Counted from the stretch's first letter, positions 8,998 to 17,244 are shown. The stretch is DNA of 64,000 nt from Beijerinckiaceae bacterium (GCA_027531565.1 JAPZSB010000007.1:372001-436000), one strand, 5' to 3'. Translations and numbers: made by a program. Notes: generated from the letters alone by a model not told the origin.

Positions 8998-9933
8998 TCA
9001 GATCAACCGGCCGAGAACGGCATCCAGCAGGAGGCCGGCCGAGAGCAGCAATCCGGCATCGCGGTTCGCGCGGAACAGGCGCAGGGCCTGGACCGGGTCA
9101 TCCCGTTTCAGGATGGCCACCTGCCAGCCGAGATGGCCGGCAAAGGCCGCGAGACCGAGCCAGCCGAGCGGGCCGGACCCGGCCATCAGCATCGCGATCC
9201 CGACCAGCAGCAGCGTCAGCGTGAACATCGCGGCAATGAACAGCCGCACCCGGGCGCCGTAAGCGCGGGCGGTCGAGCCGATGCCGACGATCGCATCATC
9301 CTCGATATCCTGCAGGGCGTAGATCGTGTCATAGCCGACAACCCAGGCAATCGCCCCGGCATAGAGCCAGAGCGCGGCCTGCGGCAGCGTGCCGAGATGC
9401 ACGGCAAACCCCATCAGCGCGCCCCATGCGAAGGCGAGGCCCAGCACCAGCTGCGGGTGATTGGTGAAGCGCTTCATGAACGGATAGACGACGACCGGCG
9501 CCAGCGAGAGGATGCCCATCGCGATCGCAAAGGTGTTGAATTGCAGCAGCACAGCAAGACCGACCAGCGCCTGCAGCACCAGGAAGGCAAAGGCCTCGCG
9601 CACCGTAACCTGCCCGGAGGGCAACGGCCGATCCCGCGTGCGGGCGACACGGGCGTCGAGATCGCGGTCGGTGATGTCGTTCCAGGTCGAGCCGGCACCG
9701 CGCATCGCGATGGCCCCGATCAGGAACAGGATCAGGGTGAGGAGGTTCGGCCAGCCGCCGGCGAGGCGGGCCGCCAGGGCCTCGCTCCACCAGCAGGGCA
9801 GCAGCAGGAGCCACCAGCCGATCGGCCGGTCCAGACGCGCCATGCGGGCAAACGGGCGCGCCCGTCCGGGCAGGCGCTCGACAAGACTGCGGGGAATTGC
9901 GTCCGGCGTGGCGCCGGGCGCAGGGCCGCTCAC
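8998..9933 (-). CDS. ubiA: 4-hydroxybenzoate polyprenyltransferase
   Basis: Integral membrane prenyltransferase that joins the polyprenyl side chain to 4-hydroxybenzoate in ubiquinone synthesis. The 311-residue protein has about eight to nine membrane helices and both Mg-pyrophosphate motifs: NDITDRDLD (residues 85-93) and YALQDIEDD (205-213). The family motif RDRPLPSG follows the first. Its ATG overlaps the stop of the small secreted-protein gene upstream (ATGA), so the two are probably translated together. Similar prenyltransferases (COX10, menaquinone MenA) differ in the second motif; the ubiquinone assignment is strong. Confidence 0.94.
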   Translation of the reverse strand: MSGPAPGATPDAIPRSLVERLPGRARPFARMARLDRPIGWWLLLLPCWWSEALAARLAGGWPNLLTLILFLIGAIAMRGAGSTWNDITDRDLDARVARTRDRPLPSGQVTVREAFAFLVLQALVGLAVLLQFNTFAIAMGILSLAPVVVYPFMKRFTNHPQLVLGLAFAWGALMGFAVHLGTLPQAALWLYAGAIAWVVGYDTIYALQDIEDDAIVGIGSTARAYGARVRLFIAAMFTLTLLLVGIAMLMAGSGPLGWLGLAAFAGHLGWQVAILKRDDPVQALRLFRANRDAGLLLSAGLLLDAVLGRLI

Positions 9934-10364
9934 AGCGCGCCCTTGGGCAGCTGGACGCCGCTCCCGGGGGCCGGGCCGCGCGGCGCGCCACCCTGGGCAC
10001 GGGCCTCAGCTTCGCGCTTGGCGGCCGTGCAGACCTGACCGCGCGCCTTCACGCCCTGCTGGGTGCTCTTCCGGAAATCCTCGACGAAGGGTTCCGGCAG
10101 CGAGCACCATTGCTGGTTGTCGTCCATCCACTTGATCATGTCGGCTTCCGCCTTGACCAGCTGGCCGAAAACCGCGCAGGCCTGCTGGGCGGAGGGACGC
10201 TTCTTCTGGAAGCTGTTGATCTTGTTGATGACTTCAAGACGCGCCGCGCCGTATTTGTCGAGCTCGGCCTGGCAGCTGGGCGTCAGGGCCGATGCCGGCC
10301 CGGCGACAGCCACAAGCCCGAATGCCAAACCGATTGCCGGCAAGATTCGCTTCATTTCAGACAA
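9930..10364 (-). CDS. Small secreted protein of unknown function, upstream of ubiA
   Basis: A 144-residue protein with a typical signal peptide (MKRILPAIGLAFGLVAVAGPASA), then a mature part with four cysteines (SCQAEL, QACAVF, QWCSLP, GQVCTAAK) and a Gly/Pro-rich tail. The even number and spacing of the Cys suggest two periplasmic disulfides. I do not recognise a named family. Its stop overlaps the ubiA start, suggesting co-expression with a quinone enzyme, but no functional inference is safe. The start may be the first Met or the Met three residues later. Confidence 0.8.
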   Translation of the reverse strand: MSEMKRILPAIGLAFGLVAVAGPASALTPSCQAELDKYGAARLEVINKINSFQKKRPSAQQACAVFGQLVKAEADMIKWMDDNQQWCSLPEPFVEDFRKSTQQGVKARGQVCTAAKREAEARAQGGAPRGPAPGSGVQLPKGAL

Positions 10365-10508
10365 CCCCTCGGCGCTGGCTTCGATGCCGTTGCCTCATTT
10401 TTCAGGCGGATGATCGATGGTCATCTTCTGCAAAAAATCAAGACGATTTTTGGGATGCAAAGGCTTAGGACTTGAATTCAGACCGATTTTTGCCCGCAAG
10501 AGTTCCGG

Positions 10509-11273
10509 ATGGCCCGTTACGACTTCGCAACCCATCGTCTCCATGTTCCCGCCGATCTGGCCCCCGAAGCCGTGGTGCCGCTGGAACCCGGCGCACTCAA
10601 CTACCTGTTGAACGTGCTGCGCATGGACGAGGGCGCCCGCCTGCTTGTGTTCAACGGGCGCGACGGGGAATGGGAAGCGACCGTGCGGAAGCCGACCCGC
10701 AAGACCGCCGTGCTGGCGTTGCAGCGACAGACCCGCCTGCAGGAGCCGGCGGGCCGCATTCGCTACGCTTTTGCGCCGCTCAAATCCGCGCGGCTCGATT
10801 ATCTGGTCCAGAAGGCCGTGGAAATGGGCGCGGCACGGCTCACTCCGGTGCTGACGCAGCGGACGCAACTCCACCGGCTCAAGGACGAGCGCCTTCAGGC
10901 CAATATCATCGAGGCGGCCGAGCAATGCGGCATCCTTGCACTCCCCGTCCTCGAACCGGAGATCCGGCTCGACCGTTTCCTCGCAACCCTGCCGCCTGAC
11001 GAGATTTTGGTCTTCTGCGACGAGGATGCGGAGATCGCAAATCCTGTCGTCGCACTGCGCCAGAAGCAGCCGATGGCGGGCATCACCGTGCTGGTCGGGC
11101 CGGAAGGCGGCTTCACCGAGGACGAGCGTGCGCGTGCCCTCGCCCATCCGGGCCTGTTGCGGCTTTCCCTGGGCCCGCGGATCCTCCGCGCCGATACCGC
11201 GGCCGTGGCCGTGCTGACCCTCGTCCAGAGTGTGTATGGCGACTGGACCGGCGCAAGCGTCAAGGAAATGTGA
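10509..11273 (+). CDS. rsmE: 16S rRNA (uracil-1498-N3)-methyltransferase
   Basis: Methylates N3 of U1498 in 16S rRNA of the small ribosomal subunit using SAM. The 254-residue protein has an N-terminal PUA-like domain (LNYLLNVLRMDEGARL...FNGRDGEW) and a C-terminal SPOUT domain with the knot motifs VGPEGGFTEDE and LGPRILRADTAA. YLVQKAVEMGAARLTPVLTQRT is characteristic of RsmE. It is transcribed away from the ubiA pair and followed by gshA after 104 bp on the same strand. Confidence 0.96.
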   Translation: MARYDFATHRLHVPADLAPEAVVPLEPGALNYLLNVLRMDEGARLLVFNGRDGEWEATVRKPTRKTAVLALQRQTRLQEPAGRIRYAFAPLKSARLDYLVQKAVEMGAARLTPVLTQRTQLHRLKDERLQANIIEAAEQCGILALPVLEPEIRLDRFLATLPPDEILVFCDEDAEIANPVVALRQKQPMAGITVLVGPEGGFTEDERARALAHPGLLRLSLGPRILRADTAAVAVLTLVQSVYGDWTGASVKEM

Positions 11274-11377
11274 CGGTGCCGTCAACGCGCTGCCATTGTC
11301 GGACCGTCCGGCGATGCCTATACAGTCCCCGATGCGGGCGTCATGACGCTCCGGCTTGAACGGCTTCCGAGGTTTGT

Positions 11378-12748
11378 ATGGCGCGCGATACCGTGGACTT
11401 GACCCCTGTCGAAGGGCGCAATGCGCTCGTCGCCTGGTTCGAACAGGGCAGCAAGCCTGAATCCGCGTTCCGGATTGGCACGGAACACGAGAAATTCCCC
11501 TTCTATACCAAGGATCTGTCTCCTGTTCCCTATGAGGGCGGCAAGGGAATCCGGGCCTTGCTGGAGGGCATGCAGGGCCTGCTCGGCTGGGAACCGATCC
11601 TCGAGGGGGATCATCCGATCGGCCTTTTCGATGTCACCGGCGGCGGGGCGATCAGCCTCGAACCGGGCGGTCAGTTCGAGCTGTCCGGCGCACCGCTGGA
11701 AACCTTGCACCAGACCGCGATCGAGACCGCGTCCCATCTGGCCCAGCTCAAGCAGGTGGCCGACCCGTTCGGGATCCGGTTCCTCGCGCTTGGCATGTCG
11801 CCGCTCTGGAGCCGGGCGGAAACGCCGGTCATGCCGAAGGCGCGCTACACGATCATGCGGAACTACATGCCCAAGGTCGGCTCGCTGGGGCTCGACATGA
11901 TGTTCCGCACCTCCACCGTGCAGGTGAATCTCGATTTCGCCTCCGAAGCGGATATGGTCCGGAAGATGCGGGTCAGCCTCGCGCTGCAGCCGATCGCCAC
12001 GGCCTTGTTCGCGAATTCACCCTTCACCGAAGGACGGCCGAACGGATTCCGGTCGATGCGGTCGGAAATCTGGCGTGATACCGACAATGCCCGCGCCGGC
12101 ATGCTGCCCTTCGCCTTCGAGGACGGGTTCGGGTTCGAGCGCTATGTCGATTATGCGCTCGACGTGCCGATGTATTTCGTCAAGCGCGGCGACACCTATC
12201 ACGATGTGACGGGCCAGTCCTTCCGCGACCTGCTGGAGGGCCGGCTGCCGGGCTTGCCGGGCGTGCGTGCCACGACCTCGGACTGGGCGAACCATCTCTC
12301 GACCATTTTCCCCGAGGTGCGGCTGAAGCGTTATCTCGAGATGCGCGGCGCGGATGTGGGCTCGCTGCCGGTCATCACCGCCCTCTCCGCCTTCTGGGTC
12401 GGCCTGTTCTACGACCGGGCGAGCCTCGATGCCGCGTGGGATCTCGTCCGTCCGTGGAATGCCGAGCAACGCCAGGCCCTGCGCGATTCGGTGCCGAAAG
12501 CCGGCCTCGGCGCCTCGATCGGCGGCCGGACCGTGCTCGAGATCGCGCGGGAGGTTGTCGCCCTGTCCCGCGCCGGGCTGGCCCGACGCGCGCGCCTCGA
12601 CCGCGAGGGCCGGGACGAGACGATCCATCTCGCGCCGCTGGAGGCGATCCTCGCCAGCGGGAAAAGCCAGGCGGACGTCCTGCTGGAGCGCTTCCACGGC
12701 GAGTGGAAAGGCTCGGTCCAGCCGGTCTTTGCCTCCAACGCCTACTGA
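11378..12748 (+). CDS. gshA: Glutamate-cysteine ligase, plant/alphaproteobacterial type
   Basis: Joins glutamate and cysteine with ATP, the committed step of glutathione synthesis. The 456-residue protein belongs to the GCS2/plant-type family used by alphaproteobacteria. Visible family signatures: FRIGTEHEKF, the substrate-loop GGGAISLEPGGQFELSG, a MPKARYTIM helix and FRTSTVQVNLDF. Length is usual. The rsmE-gshA order is frequent in Hyphomicrobiales. Confidence 0.96.
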   Translation: MARDTVDLTPVEGRNALVAWFEQGSKPESAFRIGTEHEKFPFYTKDLSPVPYEGGKGIRALLEGMQGLLGWEPILEGDHPIGLFDVTGGGAISLEPGGQFELSGAPLETLHQTAIETASHLAQLKQVADPFGIRFLALGMSPLWSRAETPVMPKARYTIMRNYMPKVGSLGLDMMFRTSTVQVNLDFASEADMVRKMRVSLALQPIATALFANSPFTEGRPNGFRSMRSEIWRDTDNARAGMLPFAFEDGFGFERYVDYALDVPMYFVKRGDTYHDVTGQSFRDLLEGRLPGLPGVRATTSDWANHLSTIFPEVRLKRYLEMRGADVGSLPVITALSAFWVGLFYDRASLDAAWDLVRPWNAEQRQALRDSVPKAGLGASIGGRTVLEIAREVVALSRAGLARRARLDREGRDETIHLAPLEAILASGKSQADVLLERFHGEWKGSVQPVFASNAY

Positions 12749-12773
12749 ACGCGGCTGACGCGGCGCGCCAGCC

Positions 12774-13667
12774 TCACTCGGCCGCCAGCAGGGCGTTCTT
12801 GCCCTCGATGGAGAGGTTGTCGAGGCTCTGTATGATGTGGTCTGCCAGCGCGTTCGAAACGTGATCCCGCGAGGCGGCGTTGCGGACGAGCGCGATCTGG
12901 ACGCTGGGCAGGTCCGGGAAGCCATCCGCCTCGGTCAGGACGCGCATCCCGGCCCGGACCGCGCTTTCCGGCAGCACGCTGACCGACAGGCCGGCCAGCA
13001 CGACCGCGCCGACCGCCGCCGAATTCCAGCTCGTATAGAGGATCCGATGCGGCACATTGCTGCGCTTGAGCCGGGTGACGGCCGCCTCGCGCCAGTTGCA
13101 GGTATCGCGCCCGAGCGCGAGCGGCACCGGCCGTGCCTCGTGCGTGCAATGGCGCTGTGACGTGACCCAGAGCAGGCGTTCCTCGCGGATGATCTCGCCG
13201 ACGGCCCGCTTGTCCGAGTGGGTGATGATGGCCATGTCCAGTTCCATCGACTGGAGATTGGCGACGAGGCAGGGCGTCGGCTCGCAGACGACGAGCACCT
13301 CGATTCCGGGATTGGAAGCCGTGAAGCGTGCCAGAATCTGCGGCAGGTAGCGTTCGGCATAATCATCCGGCACGCCGAGCTTCACCCGCCCGGTCAAGCG
13401 CTCGCCGCGGAACGAGGCCACCGCCTCGTCGTTGAGGCGGATCATCCGGTAGGCGTAATCGAGCAGGCGCTCGCCGTCCTCGGTCAACCGGGCGGCCCGC
13501 CCTTCCTTCTCGAAAAGGTCGCGGCCGATCCGCTCCTCGAGGCGGCGGATCTGCATCGACACCGCGCTCTGCGTCTTGTGGACGATATCCGCCGCGCGGG
13601 TGAAGGACCCCGTTTCGGCGATCGCGATCAGGGTGCGGAGGTGATCGTTGTCAAGAACCGGCAGCAT
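12774..13667 (-). CDS. LysR-family transcriptional regulator, LrhA-like subgroup
   Basis: DNA-binding regulator of 297 residues. The N-terminal winged helix-turn-helix (residues ~5-65, TGSFTRAADIVHKTQSAVS) is followed by a substrate-binding-like effector domain (~90-285). The wording of the HTH places it near LrhA/HexA rather than metabolic LysR proteins. It is transcribed divergently from a DUF1127 gene, and the shared 226-bp region holds a T-N11-A dyad at the position expected for a LysR activator of that gene. By analogy with VtlR of Brucella, a LysR protein known to control DUF1127 genes, activation is plausible, but the orthology is not established. Confidence 0.93.
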   Translation of the reverse strand: MLPVLDNDHLRTLIAIAETGSFTRAADIVHKTQSAVSMQIRRLEERIGRDLFEKEGRAARLTEDGERLLDYAYRMIRLNDEAVASFRGERLTGRVKLGVPDDYAERYLPQILARFTASNPGIEVLVVCEPTPCLVANLQSMELDMAIITHSDKRAVGEIIREERLLWVTSQRHCTHEARPVPLALGRDTCNWREAAVTRLKRSNVPHRILYTSWNSAAVGAVVLAGLSVSVLPESAVRAGMRVLTEADGFPDLPSVQIALVRNAASRDHVSNALADHIIQSLDNLSIEGKNALLAAE

Positions 13668-13731
13668 GGGGAACGCCCTCCCGCTTGAGGATGGACCCTG
13701 TGTCGCGGGATGCGATCACAGGTCAGTTCGT

Positions 13732-13752
13732 CTCATTCTATTTTTTGATGAG
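13732..13752. promoter_or_regulatory. Candidate LysR box (T-N11-A dyad)
   Basis: The perfect inverted repeat CTCAT-N11-ATGAG contains the T-N11-A core of LysR-family sites. Its centre (13742) lies about 64 bases before the transcription start predicted for the DUF1127 gene (~13806), matching the classic -65 recognition site of LysR activators. It lies 65 bp from the LysR start codon, so autorepression is also possible. Sequence observation is direct; binding is inferred. Confidence 0.5.
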
Positions 13753-13770
13753 TAGATAAAAAACATTCGC

Positions 13771-13799
13771 TTCTGAAATGCAAGAGAGTCTTGTATAAA
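13771..13799 (+). promoter_or_regulatory. Candidate promoter of the DUF1127 gene
   Basis: A -10 hexamer TATAAA (13794-13799) is preceded, after a 17-bp spacer, by the weak -35 TTCTGA (13771-13776). The surrounding 13730-13810 is strikingly AT-rich for this genome. A poor -35 with a good -10 fits a promoter that needs an activator, in line with the LysR box upstream. The resulting leader would be about 88 nt. Confidence 0.5.
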
Positions 13800-13893
13800 A
13801 TTCCCTGTCAACCGGAGAGACGGTTTCCGACCCTTCGGAACCCCGGCCAACTCTCCCGCATCGAGAAGATGCTGAACGCGAAAGGAACATGTC

Positions 13894-14235
13894 ATGGCCA
13901 TCGTCCCGGGTTTTATCACGGCTCTGCTGCTCGCTGCGGTCAAGGGTGTGGTTCAGCTCCACACGGCCATGGCCAACCGTCGCGCGGCCAAGGAACTGCT
14001 CAATTGGGATGCGCGGGCGCTGAAAGACATCGGCCTCACTCGAGGCGATGTTCGAGGAGCGCTTGCCGAACCGATTGCCGCGGATCCCACCGTTTCCCTT
14101 TCCCTGATCGCAGCCGGGCGTGATGCCACGCCCCGGCGGGATGGCGCGGTCCGCCCTTCGCCTGCCAAGGCGACGGCGGTCAGCAAAGACCGGCTCGGCA
14201 ATCTCCCCTCCGCCGAGCCGGCGCTTTGCGCCTGA
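13894..14235 (+). CDS. DUF1127-domain protein
   Basis: A 113-residue protein with a hydrophobic N-terminal stretch (residues ~3-20), then the Arg-rich DUF1127 segment, seen as NRRAAKELLNWDARALKDIGLTRGDVRGALAEP (residues ~28-60), and a low-complexity Ala/Pro/Arg tail. DUF1127 proteins are small, basic and abundant in alphaproteobacteria; some contact RNA, affect phosphate or fucose/glutamate metabolism, or are sRNA/LysR targets. Most are about 50-80 residues, so the tail here is an extension. The function in this organism is unknown. Confidence 0.82.
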   Translation: MAIVPGFITALLLAAVKGVVQLHTAMANRRAAKELLNWDARALKDIGLTRGDVRGALAEPIAADPTVSLSLIAAGRDATPRRDGAVRPSPAKATAVSKDRLGNLPSAEPALCA

Positions 14236-14254
14236 CGCCCTGAAGCGATCGACT

Positions 14255-14303
14255 GGGCCTGCCGGCGTTCTCCCCCGTTCCTTGGCAGGCCCTCTCTCTT
14301 TCC
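14255..14303 (+). terminator. Candidate terminator after the DUF1127 gene
   Basis: Perfect 9-bp stem GGGCCTGCC / GGCAGGCCC (14255-14263 with 14284-14292), with a 20-nt pyrimidine-rich loop, followed by TCTCTCTTT. It begins 20 bp after the stop codon. The U-tract is interrupted, so strength is uncertain. Confidence 0.45.
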
Positions 14304-14343
14304 CTTCGCCTCCGGCCGTTTCTCCCCTCCACAGGCCGGAACG

Positions 14344-14378
14344 AAAAAACCGCCCGGTTGCGCTGCAACCGGGCGGTT
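14344..14378 (-). terminator. Rho-independent terminator of the repeat-protein gene
   Basis: A perfect 14-bp stem (14348-14361 with 14365-14378, loop GCT) is followed, read on the minus strand, by a run of six T. It lies 39 bp beyond the stop of the gene at 14417-16216. On the plus strand the hairpin is followed by CCTTTT, so it may work both ways. Confidence 0.85.
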
Positions 14379-14416
14379 CCTTTTCGGTCGGGCCCGCAGA
14401 GAGGGCAGCCGACGGA

Positions 14417-16216
14417 TCAGACGATCTTGTTCTGGACGGCGATGACCGCCGGCTTCACTCCGGCAAGATAGGCGCCGACCTTGGCCTCGACAGCCACGTC
14501 ACGACCACGCTCGCCCGCCCCGAACAGGGTGTCATCCTCCGATCCGGGCTTGCCGAACACGCCGGATTTCCGGTTGTCAGACGCCTTCTCGGAACGCTCT
14601 TCCGCTTCCTCGCGGCGCTGCGATGCCTTGTCCAGGTATTCCGAGACGCGGTCGATCACCCGGCGATCGGCTTCCGCCATGGCCGTGGTCATCCATTCGG
14701 CAAACCGGTCGCGGATCTCGCCATAGGTGCTGGCGGCACGCTTCAGGGCCTCCTGGGCACCGGCAGAGAGCACCGACTCATCGTCCTTCGTCACAGACGG
14801 GGCTGCGGATGACTTGGCTTCATCCGTCTCCGGAGCCGGCGTCCCGGCGTTGCCGTTTGCCGGAGCGGCCTCGTTCGGGGTCACCGGCGGGGCCACGGGC
14901 GCAGCAGGAGCCGGGTTCACGGCCTCGACCGGCGGCGCGGCCGGTCCAGCCGGCGCCGGATCGACCGATGGCGTCACCGGGCCCGGCGTGGCCGGCAGGA
15001 CCGGCGGCACGGTGATGCGCGGCGTCAGACCATCATACCGGTCGCGGTTCGACTGCAGATCCGCGGCAACGAGCGAATAGTCGTTCATGGCGTTCTGAAG
15101 GCGCAGGAACTCCGAGCGGGTCAGGCCATCGCGGACAAGCTGGTTCTCCGAGCGCTGGATATCCTGCTGCAGGTCGAGGAGGCTGATCGCTTCCTCGTTG
15201 GTCAGGGCGCCGTTATCGATGCCACGGGTCAGGCCCTCCAGCTGCTGTGCCTGACGCTTGTCGACCTGGACGACATCGACATAGCTGTCGGCGAGCCGCT
15301 TGCCGTCATCATTGCGCTGGAGATCATAGATGAGGATCTCGGCATCATTCATGCTGCTCGAGAGGTTGACCCATTCACGCCAGTCGACCGTGCCGTTCTT
15401 CAGCGCCGCGGCTTCCTCGTCGTTGACCACAGCGAACTGGTTGCGCACCGTCTCGGCTTCGGTCTCGGTCAGGCTGCCGGCCTTGAGGCCCTCGGCCAGC
15501 ATCTTCTCGAGCTGGGCCTGACGGTCATTCACTGCATCGGCATAGGAATACGTGCCAAGATTGACGCCGACCCCGTTGTTGCGGGCCCGGTTCAGCGCAT
15601 CGGCAGCCTGGCGCAGCTGGTCCATCACCTGCTTCATCTCGCCGGCCGTCAGCTTGCCGTCGGATTCACGGAACTTCGCCTCGAGTTCGGCGATCTGGTC
15701 CTGCTCCGCAGCAAGCACTCTCGCCTCGTCTTCGGTCAGCGAGCCATCTCTCAGCCCCTGGCGGAAGCGATCCGCCATATTGGCCTGGACGACATCGATA
15801 TCCCGCCCGTCGATCGCTTCGAGGCTCGACAGGTTGATGCCGCGATCATTGTTCGACAGGCGATCCAGCAGCTTGTCGGCATTGTTCAGGCGGTTCGCAA
15901 GACGGCGGAGGTCGCGGTCGGTCGGACCGCCTTCCTTCGCGAAGATCTCGTTGGCATAGGCCTCGATGGCTTCCAGGCGCTTCAGGGCCCGCTCTCCCTC
16001 GCGAAGGGTGAAGGAACGGTCATACAAGGCGGCGCCGACCTGCTGGCGCAGCATCCATGCCTTGGAATCCAGTTCCGAAAGGGCGGGAACAGCCTTCTTG
16101 GTAACGGTCTTTTCCTGCTTTGCCGCGGCATTGCCGGCGGCGTTGCCCTGCTGCCCCGAGGCAGCCAGAGCCGCAGCCGGGTTCAAGGCTGCGTTCGACG
16201 AGACATTCTGGATCAT
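14417..16216 (-). CDS. 599-residue protein with four diverged helical G-x-LT-x-x-E repeats; function unknown
   Basis: I do not recognise a named family. No signal peptide or membrane segment is visible. After an Asn/Ala-rich N-terminus (MIQNVSSNAALNP) come four units of about 70-80 residues. Each has a first turn of the type GLRDGSLTEDEA, GLKAGSLTETEA or GIDNGALTNEEA, a helix with Gln/Glu, a second turn such as DGKLTAGEM, NGTVDWREW or DGLTRSEF, and an ending like ALNRARNNGVG, ILIYDLQRNDDG or LVAADLQSNRDR. The first unit is the most diverged. A Pro/Ala linker follows (~residues 405-480), then a charged helical C-terminus with EAEERSEKASDN. The paired turns look EF-hand-like but lack a full DxDxDG loop. 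Start 16216 has GGGGA before it; frame above that is in the tandem repeats. It lies downstream of the DUF937 gene. Confidence 0.85.
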   Translation of the reverse strand: MIQNVSSNAALNPAAALAASGQQGNAAGNAAAKQEKTVTKKAVPALSELDSKAWMLRQQVGAALYDRSFTLREGERALKRLEAIEAYANEIFAKEGGPTDRDLRRLANRLNNADKLLDRLSNNDRGINLSSLEAIDGRDIDVVQANMADRFRQGLRDGSLTEDEARVLAAEQDQIAELEAKFRESDGKLTAGEMKQVMDQLRQAADALNRARNNGVGVNLGTYSYADAVNDRQAQLEKMLAEGLKAGSLTETEAETVRNQFAVVNDEEAAALKNGTVDWREWVNLSSSMNDAEILIYDLQRNDDGKRLADSYVDVVQVDKRQAQQLEGLTRGIDNGALTNEEAISLLDLQQDIQRSENQLVRDGLTRSEFLRLQNAMNDYSLVAADLQSNRDRYDGLTPRITVPPVLPATPGPVTPSVDPAPAGPAAPPVEAVNPAPAAPVAPPVTPNEAAPANGNAGTPAPETDEAKSSAAPSVTKDDESVLSAGAQEALKRAASTYGEIRDRFAEWMTTAMAEADRRVIDRVSEYLDKASQRREEAEERSEKASDNRKSGVFGKPGSEDDTLFGAGERGRDVAVEAKVGAYLAGVKPAVIAVQNKIV

Positions 16217-16229
16217 CAATTTCCCCTGT

Positions 16230-16277
16230 CCAAGCCCAGTGATTGCCAAGCCTAGTGCCTGCCAAGCGTCCTGCTTG
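16230..16277. repeat. Three 16-bp tandem repeats in the leader of the repeat-protein gene
   Basis: On the plus strand three consecutive 16-bp units start with CCAAGC at 16230, 16246 and 16262 and end in TG-x-x-TG: CCAAGCCCAGTGATTG, CCAAGCCTAGTGCCTG, CCAAGCGTCCTGCTTG. They end 14 bp from the start codon of the downstream gene. Exact spacing and partial conservation suggest either repeated regulator sites or a recent local duplication. Confidence 0.6.
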
Positions 16278-16434
16278 TGGGGACCTGAATAGTTTAGAAC
16301 ATAAGCATCAATGCAAAACGCAAAACGTGCAATTTTAGCGAAAGGCGGAATTTTGCAGGTTTCAACAAACCCTGCTTGTTCAAGATCAAGGGTATCTGAA
16401 AGGCACCTGGCGGATTTGCCTCAAATGCGCGGCA

Positions 16435-17244
16435 TCAGCCTGACTGGCCGTCACGCGGCCTCGAAAACTGGTTGAACATGTCCTGCCAGGCATCCATCTG
16501 CGTCGACTGGACATGCTTGCCCGTCTCGAACATGCCTTTCAGCATGTCGAGCCCGGCACCGAGCGGGTCCGCCTGAGGCGGCGGTTCCGGCGGGCGCCCG
16601 CCCGTCATCATGGAATTGAGGATGTTGCCGAACATCCCGCCAAGGCCGCCCTGCTGCTGCGGCTGCTGGCCGCCGAACATGCCGCCGAGGACATTGCCGA
16701 AGACATTGCCCGGATTGTTCTGGTTCATGCCCTGGCCGAACATGCCACCCAGCATGCCGCCCAGCCCACCCTGCGCCGCGCCGCCCTGCATCATCTGGCC
16801 GAGGATCCCGCCGAGGCCGGAATTCGCGGCGCCCTTGAACAGCCCGCCCATCACCATGGCGGCGATGACCGGCAGCATCTGCTGCATGATGGTGGCGGGA
16901 AGGCCGGCAAACTGCGCCGCCTGCTGGGCGATGGCCTGGGTCATTTCGGGGCCGCCGAACATCGAGCCGAGCGCATTCCTGCCTTCGTTCTCGAGGTGAT
17001 CGGGGATGCCGTCGCCATCCGAATCGTAGAACTGGGCGCTGTTCTGCGACTGGCCGAGGGTGGAGAGGATGTTCTGCCAGCCCTCGATCGTCTGGGCCTG
17101 CTGCTGCAGGCCGAGGGAGATGGCCGGCAGCACGGCCTCGACCGCTTGCTGGGCCTGCTGCGGACCAATGCCGAACTGGTTGGCCAGATTCTGGTAGGCG
17201 TTGCCGCCCTGCGCACCCTGCATGATATCAAACAGATTGATCAT
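16435..17244 (-). CDS. DUF937 family protein with a calcium-loop-like insert
   Basis: A 269-residue protein starting MINLFDIMQGAQGGNAYQNLANQFG, typical of DUF937: N-terminal helices, then AVEAVLPAISLGLQQQA. Residues 74-88 hold D-S-D-G-D-G-I-P-D-H-L-E, a thrombospondin type 3-like calcium loop. After a helix PATIMQQMLPVIAAMVMGGLFKGA, the C-terminal half is Gly/Met/Gln-rich low complexity (GGMLGGMFGQGMNQ). No signal peptide. Function of DUF937 is unknown. It is the upstream neighbour, on the same strand, of the 599-residue repeat protein (218-bp gap). Confidence 0.85.
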   Translation of the reverse strand: MINLFDIMQGAQGGNAYQNLANQFGIGPQQAQQAVEAVLPAISLGLQQQAQTIEGWQNILSTLGQSQNSAQFYDSDGDGIPDHLENEGRNALGSMFGGPEMTQAIAQQAAQFAGLPATIMQQMLPVIAAMVMGGLFKGAANSGLGGILGQMMQGGAAQGGLGGMLGGMFGQGMNQNNPGNVFGNVLGGMFGGQQPQQQGGLGGMFGNILNSMMTGGRPPEPPPQADPLGAGLDMLKGMFETGKHVQSTQMDAWQDMFNQFSRPRDGQSG

